Part shown: positions 36,917 to 45,738 of the stretch, one piece after another
Position numbering within the stretch: the stretch's first letter is position 1
Layout: every line of letters begins with the position of its first letter
Assembly (NCBI GenBank): GCA_964236105.1
Contig: CAXSBC010000002.1
Location: 186,001 to 250,000 of the forward strand
Reading direction: 5' to 3'
Length of the DNA: 64,000 bases
DNA from: Lichenicola sp964236105
Lineage (GTDB): Bacteria > Pseudomonadota > Alphaproteobacteria > Acetobacterales > Acetobacteraceae
Position numbers and translations under genes: made by a program
Notes under the pieces: model-generated
Told to the model about the DNA's origin: nothing
The model's input: the letters and a program-made list of their open reading frames with translations, nothing else
The model's database searches: none

Positions 36917-37972
36917 ATGTTTGCATGCAACGGTTATGCGGCCCAGACGGCCGAGGCGCCGCTGGCGCCCTTCTCCTTCGAGCGCCGCGATCCCGGCCCC
37001 ACGGACGTCCGGATCGACATCCTGTATTGCGGCGTCTGCCACTCCGACATCCACACCGCGCGCAGCGAATGGGGCCCGTCGCTGTATCCGGTGGTCCCCG
37101 GCCACGAGATCGTCGGCCGCGTCGCAGCCGTTGGCGCCGAGGTGAAGGCGTTCAAGGCGGGCGACCTCGCCGGCGTCGGCTGCCTCGTCGACTCATGCCG
37201 CACCTGCCCGAGCTGCCAGGAGGGGCTCGAGCAGTATTGCGAAGTCGCCTTCACCGGCACCTACAACAGCGAGGACAGCAGGACGCCTGGGCTGCACACC
37301 TTCGGCGGCTACTCGAAGTCGATCGTCGTGGATCAGGCCTTCGTGCTGCGCGTGCCGGAGAAGCTTGACCCCGCTGCCGTGGCCCCGCTGCTGTGTGCCG
37401 GCATCACCACCTATTCGCCGCTGCGGCACTGGAAGGTCGGGCCCGGCCAGAAGGTCGGCATCGTCGGTCTCGGCGGCCTCGGCCACATGGGACTGAAGAT
37501 CGCGCACGCGATGGGCGCCGAGGTGACGCTGTTCACCACCAGCCCGAACAAGGCGCAGGACGCCATGCGCCTCGGCGCGAACCGGGTGGTCGTGTCCAAG
37601 GACCCCGACGCGATGGCGGCCGAGGCCTCGAAGTTCGACTTCATCCTCGACTGCGTCTCGGCCCAGCACGACATGAACGCGTATCTGGCGCTGCTGAAGC
37701 GCGACGGCACGCTGGTCCAGGTCGGCGCACCGCCGGAACCGCTGCCGATCGAGGCCTTCAGGCTGATCTTCAGCCGGCGCAACTTCGCGGGCTCGCTGAT
37801 CGGCGGCATCGCCGAGACCCAGGAGATGCTGGATTTCTGCGCCGAGCACGACATCGTCTCCGACATCGAGATCATCCCCATCGACCAGATCAACACCGCC
37901 TACGACCGGGTGCTGGCGAGCGACGTGAAGTACCGCTTCGTGATCGACATGGCGAGCCTGCCGGCCGCCTGA
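36917..37972 (+). CDS. zinc-dependent NADP alcohol dehydrogenase (YahK/cinnamyl-alcohol type)
   Basis: 351 residues, medium-chain dehydrogenase. Catalytic zinc ligands are in YCGVCHSDIH and PGHEIVGRV; the structural zinc cysteines are in CRTCPSCQEGLEQYC; and the Rossmann loop is VGIVGLGGLGHMGLKIA. It should reduce aldehydes in the cytoplasm. A CAGGA precedes the ATG. The first codons contain a perfect palindrome TTGCATGCAA (36921-36930), a possible regulator site close to phaR. Confidence 0.93.
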   Translation: MFACNGYAAQTAEAPLAPFSFERRDPGPTDVRIDILYCGVCHSDIHTARSEWGPSLYPVVPGHEIVGRVAAVGAEVKAFKAGDLAGVGCLVDSCRTCPSCQEGLEQYCEVAFTGTYNSEDSRTPGLHTFGGYSKSIVVDQAFVLRVPEKLDPAAVAPLLCAGITTYSPLRHWKVGPGQKVGIVGLGGLGHMGLKIAHAMGAEVTLFTTSPNKAQDAMRLGANRVVVSKDPDAMAAEASKFDFILDCVSAQHDMNAYLALLKRDGTLVQVGAPPEPLPIEAFRLIFSRRNFAGSLIGGIAETQEMLDFCAEHDIVSDIEIIPIDQINTAYDRVLASDVKYRFVIDMASLPAA

Positions 37973-37989
37973 GGCCCCGCCCATCCGTC

Positions 37990-38024
37990 CCGTCCACGTC
38001 CATGCCGCGTCATGGCGTGGACGG
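37990..38024. terminator. bidirectional hairpin between convergent genes
   Basis: CCGTCCACG pairs with CGTGGACGG, then after a one-base bulge CCATG pairs with CATGG around a 6-nt loop. It sits just after the dehydrogenase stop and 15 nt from the end of the convergent GST gene. Confidence 0.6.
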
Positions 38025-38038
38025 CAGCAGGCCGGGCG

Positions 38039-38638
38039 CTAGGAAGCGTCCGGCCTGGTCGAGCTCAGGCACTCGTGCTCCGAGATCGAGGCGAACCACT
38101 GGGTCAGCCTGGGCCGGCCCGGGCGCCAGTCCTCGCTGGCGAAACGCAGGTCGAGATAGCCGAGCGCGCAGGCGATCGACAGCACGCCGACATCGATATG
38201 CAGGCTCAGCTTCTCGCGCTCCAGACTGTCCAGCGTGCGCAGGATCGCCGCGCGCCGGCGCTCCGGCAGCTCGTGGTCGGCCGACAGGCGCCCGGTCCCC
38301 AGGAGCTGGCGCCGGCCGACTGCCGCATCCATCAGCCCGTCGCCCAGCGCCTCCAGCCGCAGGCACAGCCAGCGCGGCGCGCCGGAGGCCGGAATGATCG
38401 GGATCGCGTCGCTGGTGCCGTTCAGGTACTCGCAGATCACCGGGCTGTCGAAGATCGCGAAGCCGTCCTCGGTGATCAGGGTCGGGATCTTGGCCAGCGG
38501 GTTCGCGTCGGTCAGGCTGGCCGGCGGGTTGGCGACGTCCACCTCGATCAGCTCGATCTGTCCGTCGATGCGCAGGGCGGCGGCGCAGGCACGCACCTTG
38601 CGGGCGAACGGGCTCGCCTTCGAATACAGCAGCTTCAT
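38039..38638 (-). CDS. glutathione S-transferase family protein
   Basis: 199 residues. The thioredoxin-like N-terminal domain begins MKLLYSKASPFARKVR with Ser9 as the likely catalytic residue. It continues to the cis-proline KIPTLITEDG and the glutathione-contacting FDSPVICEYL; an all-alpha C-terminal domain follows. It is coupled to gloB by an ATGA overlap, linking it to glutathione-dependent aldehyde detoxification. Confidence 0.9.
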   Translation of the reverse strand: MKLLYSKASPFARKVRACAAALRIDGQIELIEVDVANPPASLTDANPLAKIPTLITEDGFAIFDSPVICEYLNGTSDAIPIIPASGAPRWLCLRLEALGDGLMDAAVGRRQLLGTGRLSADHELPERRRAAILRTLDSLEREKLSLHIDVGVLSIACALGYLDLRFASEDWRPGRPRLTQWFASISEHECLSSTRPDAS

Positions 38639-39372
38639 CGGAATGCGTCCTTCCTGGAACGATAATCGGCGAAGACCGAAAGGTCGGGCGCGCGGAGGAA
38701 TGGATTGGTGTCCCGCTCGACTCCGAGACGGGTCGGCAGGGTCGGAGTTCCCGCGCGGCGCAGGGCCGCGACCTCCTGTGCCCGCGCCCGGAGCGCCACG
38801 TTGTCCGGTTCCACCGACAGGGCGAAGCGGGCATTGCTCTCGGTGTATTCGTGGCCACAGCAGATCAGCGTGTCGTCGGGCAGCGCCTGCAGCCGACGCA
38901 GGCTCGCGAACATCTCGGCAGGCGTGCCTTCCAGCAGCCGTCCGCAGCCCAGGCTGAACAGCGTGTCGCCGCAGAACAGCACCGGACCGTCGGCGAAATA
39001 GTAGGAGATGTGGCCGCGCGTGTGGCCGGGCGTGTCGATCACCTGCGCGGTGGCGCCGCCCAGCGTCACGCTGTCGCCGTCGGACAGCGCCAGGTCGAGT
39101 GCTGGCAGCCGACGACGATCCTGTGCGGCGCCGACGATGCGCGCGGCGTAGTGCCGTGCCACCGCCTCCGCGCCGGCGATGTGGTCGTCGTGATGATGCG
39201 TCAGCAGCACCAGGTCGAGCCGTCCGCCCTGCTGGTCGAGCCGGGCGATGACGGCATCGGCGTCGGCCGGATCGACCACCGCGACCGCCCCGCTGGTCTC
39301 GTCGCAGACCCGCCAGGCATAGTTGTCGGACAGGATCGGGATCGGCGTCGCGGTGATCCGGCGAGGCGGCAT
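38635..39372 (-). CDS. gloB: hydroxyacylglutathione hydrolase (glyoxalase II)
   Basis: 245-residue metallo-beta-lactamase-fold enzyme that hydrolyses S-lactoylglutathione. The dinuclear metal motif is LTHHHDDHIAGA, with further ligands in DTPGHTRGHISYY, FCGDTLFSLGCGRLLEG and CGHEYTESNARFAL, the last being specific to glyoxalase II. Coupled to the GST gene downstream and divergent from a methyltransferase gene 61 nt away. Confidence 0.95.
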   Translation of the reverse strand: MPPRRITATPIPILSDNYAWRVCDETSGAVAVVDPADADAVIARLDQQGGRLDLVLLTHHHDDHIAGAEAVARHYAARIVGAAQDRRRLPALDLALSDGDSVTLGGATAQVIDTPGHTRGHISYYFADGPVLFCGDTLFSLGCGRLLEGTPAEMFASLRRLQALPDDTLICCGHEYTESNARFALSVEPDNVALRARAQEVAALRRAGTPTLPTRLGVERDTNPFLRAPDLSVFADYRSRKDAFR

Positions 39373-39433
39373 GGCGTCAACTCCTGACTGACCCGGCAGC
39401 GGCGGCCCGCCCGGCCTGTGCTATATCCGCACG

Positions 39434-40174
39434 ATGCTCGACGACGTCCAGGCCGTGGCGAATTTCTATGCGACCGCGCCCGGCCAGGTCGCCTCCAGGC
39501 TGCTGCGCCGGCAGATGCAGGCGCTGTGGCCCGATTTGTCCGGCCAGACCGTGCTCGGCCTCGGCCACACCACGCCCTATCTGTCGCTCTGGCGAGGGCA
39601 GACGCGCCGCTGCATCGATGCCGCTACCGGCAGCGGCGGCGGCCTGGCCGGCGCCGACTGCGCGGTGCAGGACGACGCGCTGCCGTTCGAGGACCTCAGC
39701 GTCGACCGTGTGGTCATGGCGCACGCGCTGGAGAATGCCGCCCATGCCCCACGGCTGCTGCGCGCGGTCTGGCGGCTGCTGCGCGACGACGGGCGGCTGC
39801 TGATCGTGGTGCCGAACCGCACCGGCCTGTGGGCGCATGTCGAGAGCACGCCGTTCGCCGACGGCGCGCCCTGCTCGACCGGCCGCATCCAGCGCCTGCT
39901 GAACCGCAGCCTGTTCCGCATCGAGCGCCTGCGGGGCGCGCTGTATTGCCCGCCGTCCGGTCTGCGGCCGCTGCTGCGCGCGGGCCCGGCTCTGGAGACG
40001 GCTGCGGCCCGCTTCCTCACCCCCAGGCTCGCCGGCGTGCTGGTGGTCGAGGCGGTCAAGGATGCCTATGCGGCGATCCCGCTCGCGCACGCCGGCGCCG
40101 CGGTGCGCGCACGGCAGGTGGCGGTGCCCCTGGGTGCCGCCCGGACGGGCCGAAGCGGCGGCAGACGCTGCTAG
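39434..40174 (+). CDS. SAM-dependent methyltransferase domain protein
   Basis: 246 residues with a class I methyltransferase core: TVLGLGHTTPYLSLW stands for motif I (unusual, GLGHTTP instead of GxGxG) and DRVVMAHALENAAHAPRLL for motifs II/III, then VWRLLRDDGRLLIVVPNR. Genes of this type commonly lie divergent from gloB in alphaproteobacteria. Substrate unknown. The weakened motif I makes SAM binding likely but not certain. Confidence 0.78.
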   Translation: MLDDVQAVANFYATAPGQVASRLLRRQMQALWPDLSGQTVLGLGHTTPYLSLWRGQTRRCIDAATGSGGGLAGADCAVQDDALPFEDLSVDRVVMAHALENAAHAPRLLRAVWRLLRDDGRLLIVVPNRTGLWAHVESTPFADGAPCSTGRIQRLLNRSLFRIERLRGALYCPPSGLRPLLRAGPALETAAARFLTPRLAGVLVVEAVKDAYAAIPLAHAGAAVRARQVAVPLGAARTGRSGGRRC

Positions 40175-40234
40175 CCGCGATCGGCGGCCTTGCTGCTTGA
40201 CCGCATCTGGCGAACCATCGATGAGTTGCCGCCG

Positions 40235-40915
40235 ATGTCCTCCTTCACCCACTCGATGAAGCTCGTGCTGGCCCCGCCGCATCCGGCAGCCAGACCCTTC
40301 CTGATCGTCTCCGCGGTCGTCGCCGTGGCGGGGCTGGCGCTGCCCTACGCGGCGGCGCGCACGATCGGTGTCCTGGCCGTGGTGTTCCTGCTGTTCTGCC
40401 TCTACTTCTTTCGCGACCCCGAGCGCGTGCAGCCGCTGCTGCCCGGTGCCGTGGTGGCGCCGGCCGACGGCAAGATCGTGCTGGTGAGCCAGGTGGCGCC
40501 GCCGGCCGAGCTCGGGCTCGGCACCGAGCCGCGCTGGCGGGTGGCGATCTTCCTGTCGGTGCTGAACGTGCACGTGAACCGGATGCCGGTCGCGGCCGAG
40601 GTCACCCGCATCGCCTATCACAAGGGCCAGTTCGTCAATGCCAGCCTGGACAAGGCCAGCGACCAGAACGAGCGCAACGCGCTGGCGCTGCGTCTGGCCG
40701 ATGGCCGCACGATGGCGGTGGTGCAGATCGCCGGGCTGATCGCGCGCCGCATCCTGTGCCATGCGACCGTCGGTCGTGCCTTCACGCTGGGCGAGCGGTT
40801 CGGCATCATCCGCTTCGGCAGCCGCACCGATCTCTACCTTCCGCCCGGCGTCGAGCCGCTGGTCCGTGTCGGACAGACGACGGTCGGCGGCGAGACCGTG
40901 CTTGCCCGCCTCTGA
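40235..40915 (+). CDS. psd: phosphatidylserine decarboxylase proenzyme
   Basis: Makes phosphatidylethanolamine at the inner membrane. 226 residues, the short alphaproteobacterial form. Two hydrophobic segments follow the N-terminus; VVAPADGKIVLVSQV, VLNVHVNRMPV and the self-cleavage region GERFGIIRFGSRTD (pyruvoyl formed at the Ser of FGSR) are present. I chose the ATG of MSSFTHSMKL because related proteins start here; an in-frame TTG 45 nt upstream is possible. It overlaps pssA. Confidence 0.93.
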   Translation: MSSFTHSMKLVLAPPHPAARPFLIVSAVVAVAGLALPYAAARTIGVLAVVFLLFCLYFFRDPERVQPLLPGAVVAPADGKIVLVSQVAPPAELGLGTEPRWRVAIFLSVLNVHVNRMPVAAEVTRIAYHKGQFVNASLDKASDQNERNALALRLADGRTMAVVQIAGLIARRILCHATVGRAFTLGERFGIIRFGSRTDLYLPPGVEPLVRVGQTTVGGETVLARL

Positions 40916-41852
40916 CAGGCCGGCGGGCGGGCCGATCCCGAGGCAGGCGCGCCCGTCCCGTCGCCTGCGGCGGTTCGGCAGGCGCGCCCGGCCACGCTTC
41001 CGCGGGCAGTCCTTCAATCGCCTGATCCCCAACATCCTGACCCTGATCGGCCTGTGCGCCGGGCTCACCGGCATGCGGGCGGCGCTGGAAGGGCATTTCG
41101 GCCAGGCCGGTGCGGCCCTGGTGATCGCCGGCTTCATCGACGGGCTGGACGGACGGATCGCCCGGCTGCTGCGCGCCACCAGCCGTTTCGGCGCCGAGTT
41201 CGACAGCCTGTCGGATTTCCTGTGCTTCGGCGTGGCGCCGGCCTTCATCCTGTATCTGTGGGCGCTGCACGCTGGCGGCCGCTACGGCTTCCTGCCCTGC
41301 ATCATGTTCACCGTCTGCATGGCGCTCAGGCTGGCGCGCTTCAACGCCAGCATCGCCGGCGACACGCCGAAGCCGATCGCGCATGCCTATGCCTACAACT
41401 TCTTCACCGGCGTGCCGGCGCCCGCCGGCGCCGGGCTGGCGCTGTTTCCGCTGTTCGTCGGGCTCGAGGCGCGCAAGCTCGACCTGCCATGGCTGTACGA
41501 TCTGGCGCGCCAGCCGCTGCTGGCAGCCCCGATCCTGATCGCCGTCGCCTTTCTGAGCGTCTCGACCCTGCCGCTGTGGAGCTTCAAGAACTTCAAGGTG
41601 CCGGCCCAGCTGGTGCTGCCGCTGCTGCTGGGCGTGGGGGCGTTCGTGGCCGTTCTGGTCGCCGACCCCTGGGCGGCGCTGGCGGCGGCCGGGCTGATCT
41701 ACGTGGCGATGATGCCGTTCAGCCTGCGGAGCTATCGCCGCCTGCGAGCGGATGCCGAGGCGCTGCAGGAAGAAGTGCCCGAGGAGCCTGCGGCGGCGGC
41801 GTTTCCCCCGGTAACGCAGCCGGGCTGGGCGCCGACACAGCGCCCGGGCTGA
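40902..41852 (+). CDS. pssA: CDP-diacylglycerol-serine O-phosphatidyltransferase
   Basis: Makes phosphatidylserine, the Psd substrate. 316 residues with several helices and the CDP-alcohol phosphotransferase signature D-G-x2-A-R-x8-G-x3-D-x3-D seen from GFIDGLDGRIARLLR to EFDSLSD. The start is a TTG overlapping the psd 3' end by 14 nt (no ATG or GTG gives a sensible N-terminus). A charged C-terminal tail of about 45 residues overlaps the convergent hyfI gene by 134 nt. Confidence 0.93.
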   Translation: MPASDRPAGGPIPRQARPSRRLRRFGRRARPRFRGQSFNRLIPNILTLIGLCAGLTGMRAALEGHFGQAGAALVIAGFIDGLDGRIARLLRATSRFGAEFDSLSDFLCFGVAPAFILYLWALHAGGRYGFLPCIMFTVCMALRLARFNASIAGDTPKPIAHAYAYNFFTGVPAPAGAGLALFPLFVGLEARKLDLPWLYDLARQPLLAAPILIAVAFLSVSTLPLWSFKNFKVPAQLVLPLLLGVGAFVAVLVADPWAALAAAGLIYVAMMPFSLRSYRRLRADAEALQEEVPEEPAAAAFPPVTQPGWAPTQRPG

Positions 41853-42291
41853 CGGCGCCGGCGGCGCCGCGCAGCGCGTCCAGGAACTGCCGCAGCCCGT
41901 CGAGGATCGCGTCGGGCGTGGGCGGGCAGCCCGGGATCGCAAAGGCCACCGGCAACCGCTCGCCGACGCCGCCCGAGACCGCGTAGCCGTCGCGGAACGG
42001 ACCGCCATCGAAGGCGCACGCGCCGACCGACAGCAGCCACCGCGGTTCCCCCATCGCCGCCCAGGCCGCCTCCACCGCCGGCAGCATGGCGCGGCCGACG
42101 GTGCCGCTGACCAGCAGCAGGTCGGCATGGCGCGGCAGCTCGACCAGGCGCAGCCCGGCCTCGGCCAGCGCGGCCGCGCCGGCGGCGCGCATCGCCTCGA
42201 ACTCCAGGCCGCAGCCGCCGCAGCCGCCGGCCTGCAGATGCAGCACCGACAGCTCCGGCCAGGCCGGCCCACGCGAATCCTGCCTGCTCAC
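41719..42291 (-). CDS. hyfI: HyfI/NuoB-like iron-sulfur subunit of a hydrogenase-related membrane complex
   Basis: 190 residues. All four cysteines for the proximal 4Fe-4S cluster are present: the pair in LQAGGCGGCGLEFEAM, one in LLSVGACAFDGG and one in FAIPGCPPTPDAIL. The core resembles NuoB and group 4 hydrogenase small subunits. The C-terminal ~55 residues are Ala/Pro-rich and read across the end of the convergent pssA gene. The start is GTG, overlapping the hyfG stop by 4 nt (GTGA). Last gene of a six-gene overlapping operon. Confidence 0.85.
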   Translation of the reverse strand: MSRQDSRGPAWPELSVLHLQAGGCGGCGLEFEAMRAAGAAALAEAGLRLVELPRHADLLLVSGTVGRAMLPAVEAAWAAMGEPRWLLSVGACAFDGGPFRDGYAVSGGVGERLPVAFAIPGCPPTPDAILDGLRQFLDALRGAAGAVSPGAVSAPSPAALPGETPPPQAPRALLPAAPRHPLAGGDSSAG

Positions 42292-43781
42292 TGATCCACC
42301 CCCGCCATCGACAGCCCGAGCGAGGCGCAGAGCAGCCCCAGCCCATCGCGTTCCAGGCCGACCGCGGCCTGCTCCAGCGCCAGCCAGACCGGCAGGCACG
42401 GGTCGTGCACGTGCAGCGCCTGCAGCACGCCGTCCTGCAGCCTGACCCAGTGCCAGACCAGCCCGTGCGCGGACTCCGCGACCCCGAGCCCCTCGCCCGC
42501 CGGCCCGGCCCGGCCCGCCGGCGGGTCGCCCAGCACCGGCCCGGCGGGATCGGCCGCCAGCACCCGCCGGATGACGGCGAGCGCCGCGGCGATCTCGGCC
42601 AGCCTGACGCGGCAGCGGGCGAGCGCGTCGCAGCCGGGGTCCGCCTCCGCCGCCGGTGCCAGCGCCTGCCCGGAGGCGAGGCCCGCAACGCCGCCGACCA
42701 GGCAGCGGCGCGCCACCGCCTCCGGCAGCAGCGCCCGTCCGGACAGGCGTCGCACCGCGCCGGGGCCGAGCAGCGCCTGCCGCAGGCCGGGCAGCGCCGC
42801 CTCCAGCCGGTCGAGGCTCGGCGGCAGCGCGATCAGCCCGGCTTCCACCGGAGCGCGCGCCAGCCCGCCCGGCACGATGCTGCCCATCATCAGCCGATCA
42901 CCGAAGGCCCGGGCGCAGGCGACCAGCACCGCCTCCCGCAGCCGGGCCAGCGGCGCCAGCAGATGCTCCAGCCCGGCCGCGCGGGCCAGGCGGCCGAGAT
43001 GGTGCAGATGCATCGCGACCCGCTCCAGCTCCGCCATCGCCTTGCGCAACTCCACCGCGCGCGCCGGGACGCGCCACCCGCAGGCGGCCTCCACGGCACG
43101 GGCAAACGCGGCCTGGTGCGCCACCGTGCTCTCGGCATCGATCCGCGCGGCCATCCGGGCCGCGTCCGCAAGCGGACGGCCGCGCATCAGCCGGACGATG
43201 CCGCGATGGGCATAGCCGAGCAGCAGCTCCAGCCGCCGGATGCGCTCACCGTCCAGCGTCAGCCGCAGATGCGCCGGCCCCGGCAGCAGGGCCTGCACCG
43301 GTCCGATGCCGAGCTGGAAGGCGCCCACCGCCGCGTCGGAAGCGTTGAACAGGAACTCGGGCGGTTCCGGCGGCCAGGCGGCCGGCCCCGGCCGGGCCGC
43401 CAGCGGCGCGGTCAGGCCCCAGCTGCCATGATCCAGCCAGGGCCGCGAATCCAGGGTGCCCATCGCCTCGATGCCCCACAGGTCGCGGACGATGCGCTCG
43501 CAGGGCGTGATCGCCGGCCGGGCCGGCGACAGCGCGAGGTAGCGCCGCACCTCGACCGCGACCGAGGCGACCAGCGGCGACTCGGCCGACTCCAGGAACA
43601 GCGCGTGCACCGCCTCGCCGTCGCTCCAGAGCGTGACCAGCGGCAGCGGGTCGGTCAGCAGGCGGTCGGCGAGCTCGGCCCAGCCGTCCGGCGTCAGCAG
43701 GTGGCGGGGCCAGGGCGACATCGGCGCCGCCTCGCCGGCACGGATCAGGGCGGCGGCGGCAGGGCGGGCACGCGGAACCAT
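42288..43781 (-). CDS. hyfG: HyfG/NuoCD-like large subunit without nickel ligands
   Basis: 497 residues. The N-terminal NuoC-like part has CERIVRDLWGIEAMG and RPWLDHGSWG; the rest is NuoD/HycE-like. Where [NiFe] large subunits have RxCGxC, this reads ARIDAESTVAH (about 213-222), with Asp and Ser replacing both cysteines. The C-terminal DPCxxC is DPCLPV (460-465), keeping one. So three of the four nickel ligands are missing and no H2 chemistry is expected, as in the energy-converting-hydrogenase-related (Ehr) complexes and complex I. It starts 3 nt after hyfF. Confidence 0.85.
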   Translation of the reverse strand: MVPRARPAAAALIRAGEAAPMSPWPRHLLTPDGWAELADRLLTDPLPLVTLWSDGEAVHALFLESAESPLVASVAVEVRRYLALSPARPAITPCERIVRDLWGIEAMGTLDSRPWLDHGSWGLTAPLAARPGPAAWPPEPPEFLFNASDAAVGAFQLGIGPVQALLPGPAHLRLTLDGERIRRLELLLGYAHRGIVRLMRGRPLADAARMAARIDAESTVAHQAAFARAVEAACGWRVPARAVELRKAMAELERVAMHLHHLGRLARAAGLEHLLAPLARLREAVLVACARAFGDRLMMGSIVPGGLARAPVEAGLIALPPSLDRLEAALPGLRQALLGPGAVRRLSGRALLPEAVARRCLVGGVAGLASGQALAPAAEADPGCDALARCRVRLAEIAAALAVIRRVLAADPAGPVLGDPPAGRAGPAGEGLGVAESAHGLVWHWVRLQDGVLQALHVHDPCLPVWLALEQAAVGLERDGLGLLCASLGLSMAGVDQ

Positions 43782-43783
43782 GC

Positions 43784-45142
43784 TCAACGCGGGGGTCCGG
43801 CAGCCGGCCAGGCAGCGCCGGCCGCTGCCTCCGACAGGCCGAGCAGCCAGTCCGACAACGCGACCGGCATCGCCAGCCCCAGCCACGCCAGCACGCCCAG
43901 CGCCACCAGGCCGGGCAGCAGCGCCGGCACGCCGCGCGGTGCCGGCGCCGGGTCGAGCTCGAGCTGGTGCAGCGGCCGCAGCAGCGACAGCCCCGCCGCG
44001 ACCAGGCTTGCCAGTAACAGCAGCGCCAGCACCGGCGTGCCGGCCGAAAGCCGCAGCAGCAGGGCGAAGGCGGCGGCGAACGGGCCGAACGGCGGCAGCC
44101 CCGCCAGGACCAGGGCCGCCAGCCGGCGCATGCCCGCGCCCACCGGCGGACCCGCCGGCAGCAGGGCGACCGGTGCCGCGAGGGCCAGGAAGAACAGGAT
44201 CGTCAGCGCAGCGGCGATGCCGCCGGTGCCGTTCACCCCGATCCCGACCAGCGCCGCCCCGAGCTGCACGGAAGCCGTCAGCACCAGGCGATCGGCCAGC
44301 CGCCTGCGACCGGGCAGCAATGCCACCGCCAGCAGCATGCCGAGCAGGCCGGCTCCGACGATGACGACGATGTCGAGGCGGAGCAGGCCGGGATCTGGTT
44401 CCGGCAGCGCCCGCAGCCGCACCGCCATGTCGAAGCCGGGGATCGCCAGCAGCACCGGCAGCAGCGCCTGCGCGCAGCGCTCGTCCGGCGTCGCCGCCTC
44501 CCGGCCGCCGACGGCCCAGGCGACCGGCCAGGCCAGCAGCAGCATCGGCAGCAGCAGGAACAGCAGGCCGCAGAGCCGCAACGCGGGATGGAGGGCCACG
44601 TAGCCCGCCGGCAGCGAGATCCATCCCGCCGGGCCGCCCAGCCCCGTCGACAGGATGGCCGCGCCGAGCCAGGAGGTCAGCAGCATCGAGGCGAACAGGG
44701 CCGGCACATGCGGGCGCCGCGACAGCAGCAGGCAGGCGGCCAGCGCCAGGATCGCGACCCCGATCAGCATCAGGAACAGCGGCGCTGCCCGGCAGGCGAG
44801 GATCGCTCCGCCCACCAGCAGCGGCACCGCGGCCGACGACCGGCGCAGACGTCCGCCCGCGCCCTGCCGGGACGCCGATGGCGGCAACGACACCTGCCAG
44901 GCGCCGACCAGCACCGCCGGGATCGCCGCCAGCACCGGCAGCGACACCGCGAGCCGGTCCGACAGCCACAGGCCGGTCGCGGCGGGCGGACGGAACGGCG
45001 CGATCGCCGAGAGCGCCAGCGTGACGAGCCCGACGACCAGTCCGGTGGCCACCGCGCCCCGGCGGCCGATCCCGGCGGGAAGCAGCGCCAGCAGCAGGGC
45101 GCCGGCGAGCGGGACCACGATGCTGGGCGGCACCAGGGTCAC
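43784..45142 (-). CDS. hyfF: HyfF/NuoM-like antiporter-type membrane subunit lacking any lysine
   Basis: 452 residues, about 12-14 predicted helices, proton-conducting membrane transporter family. Functional members have a TM5 Glu and several buried Lys/His. Here the TM5 equivalent reads PLFLMLIGVAILALAACLLL with no Glu, the HxxNHAxxK helix is AALTILFFLALAAPVALL, and the whole protein contains no lysine. This suggests loss of proton pumping in this subunit. GTG start overlaps the hyfE stop (GTGA). Confidence 0.82.
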   Translation of the reverse strand: MTLVPPSIVVPLAGALLLALLPAGIGRRGAVATGLVVGLVTLALSAIAPFRPPAATGLWLSDRLAVSLPVLAAIPAVLVGAWQVSLPPSASRQGAGGRLRRSSAAVPLLVGGAILACRAAPLFLMLIGVAILALAACLLLSRRPHVPALFASMLLTSWLGAAILSTGLGGPAGWISLPAGYVALHPALRLCGLLFLLLPMLLLAWPVAWAVGGREAATPDERCAQALLPVLLAIPGFDMAVRLRALPEPDPGLLRLDIVVIVGAGLLGMLLAVALLPGRRRLADRLVLTASVQLGAALVGIGVNGTGGIAAALTILFFLALAAPVALLPAGPPVGAGMRRLAALVLAGLPPFGPFAAAFALLLRLSAGTPVLALLLLASLVAAGLSLLRPLHQLELDPAPAPRGVPALLPGLVALGVLAWLGLAMPVALSDWLLGLSEAAAGAAWPAAGPPR

Positions 45143-45738
45143 GGCTCGACATCCCGGCCGGATGCGACCGGTCCGGCCGGCCGCAGCAGCATCCAGAACA
45201 GGCCGCACTGCAGCTGCAGGATGGCGGCCAGGGACAGCCAGCCGGTGCCGGGCAACGTGCAGGCCGCCAGCAGCATCCCGTCCGCGGCCAGCAGCAGCGC
45301 CGCCGCCCGGCCGGTGGCGGAGCCGGCCGCGACCGCGCCGCACAGGCCGGTCAGCAGGATGCCGGTCGAGACCGTCAGCAGCCCGCGCGAGGCCGCCGGC
45401 AGCGCCGGCTCGGGGATCAGCCGCGCCGCCAGCGCCGCCGCGAGCAGGCCGGCCAGCAGCCAGGCGATGCCCGGCCCGCCATCGGGACGCGCGCGCCCCG
45501 CCGCGATGAGCCTGCCGCGGCGGCCGCACCACCAGTGCAACGCGGCCTGCAGCACGGCGGCGAGCGATCCGGCCAGGCACGGCGCCATCGGCCGCCCGCC
45601 CGGCAGCGCGGCGGCGGCGAGGCAGCCGGCAAGCACCAGCGCGTGCAGCGTCAGGCGCGGCGGCCAGGCGTGATCAGCCACCGGACGCACGAACAGCAGC
45701 GACAGCACCAGCAGCAGATCGGCGGCAAGCAGGCTCAT
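45139..45738 (-). CDS. hyfE: HyfE/NuoK-like membrane subunit
   Basis: 199 residues, close to the usual HyfE length, with about six hydrophobic helices starting SLLAADLLLVLSLLFVRPVA and ending LSLAAILQLQCGLFWMLLRP. Assigned mainly from size, topology and its place between hyfC and hyfF, which is the standard order. Overlaps both neighbours by 4 nt. No buried Glu pair such as NuoK uses is visible. Confidence 0.72.
   Translation of the reverse strand: MSLLAADLLLVLSLLFVRPVADHAWPPRLTLHALVLAGCLAAAALPGGRPMAPCLAGSLAAVLQAALHWWCGRRGRLIAAGRARPDGGPGIAWLLAGLLAAALAARLIPEPALPAASRGLLTVSTGILLTGLCGAVAAGSATGRAAALLLAADGMLLAACTLPGTGWLSLAAILQLQCGLFWMLLRPAGPVASGRDVEP

Noticed and set aside
42288..45152. A 954-residue minus-strand frame
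   Set aside because: Only the last 497 codons are HyfG; the rest is the wrong phase of hyfF.
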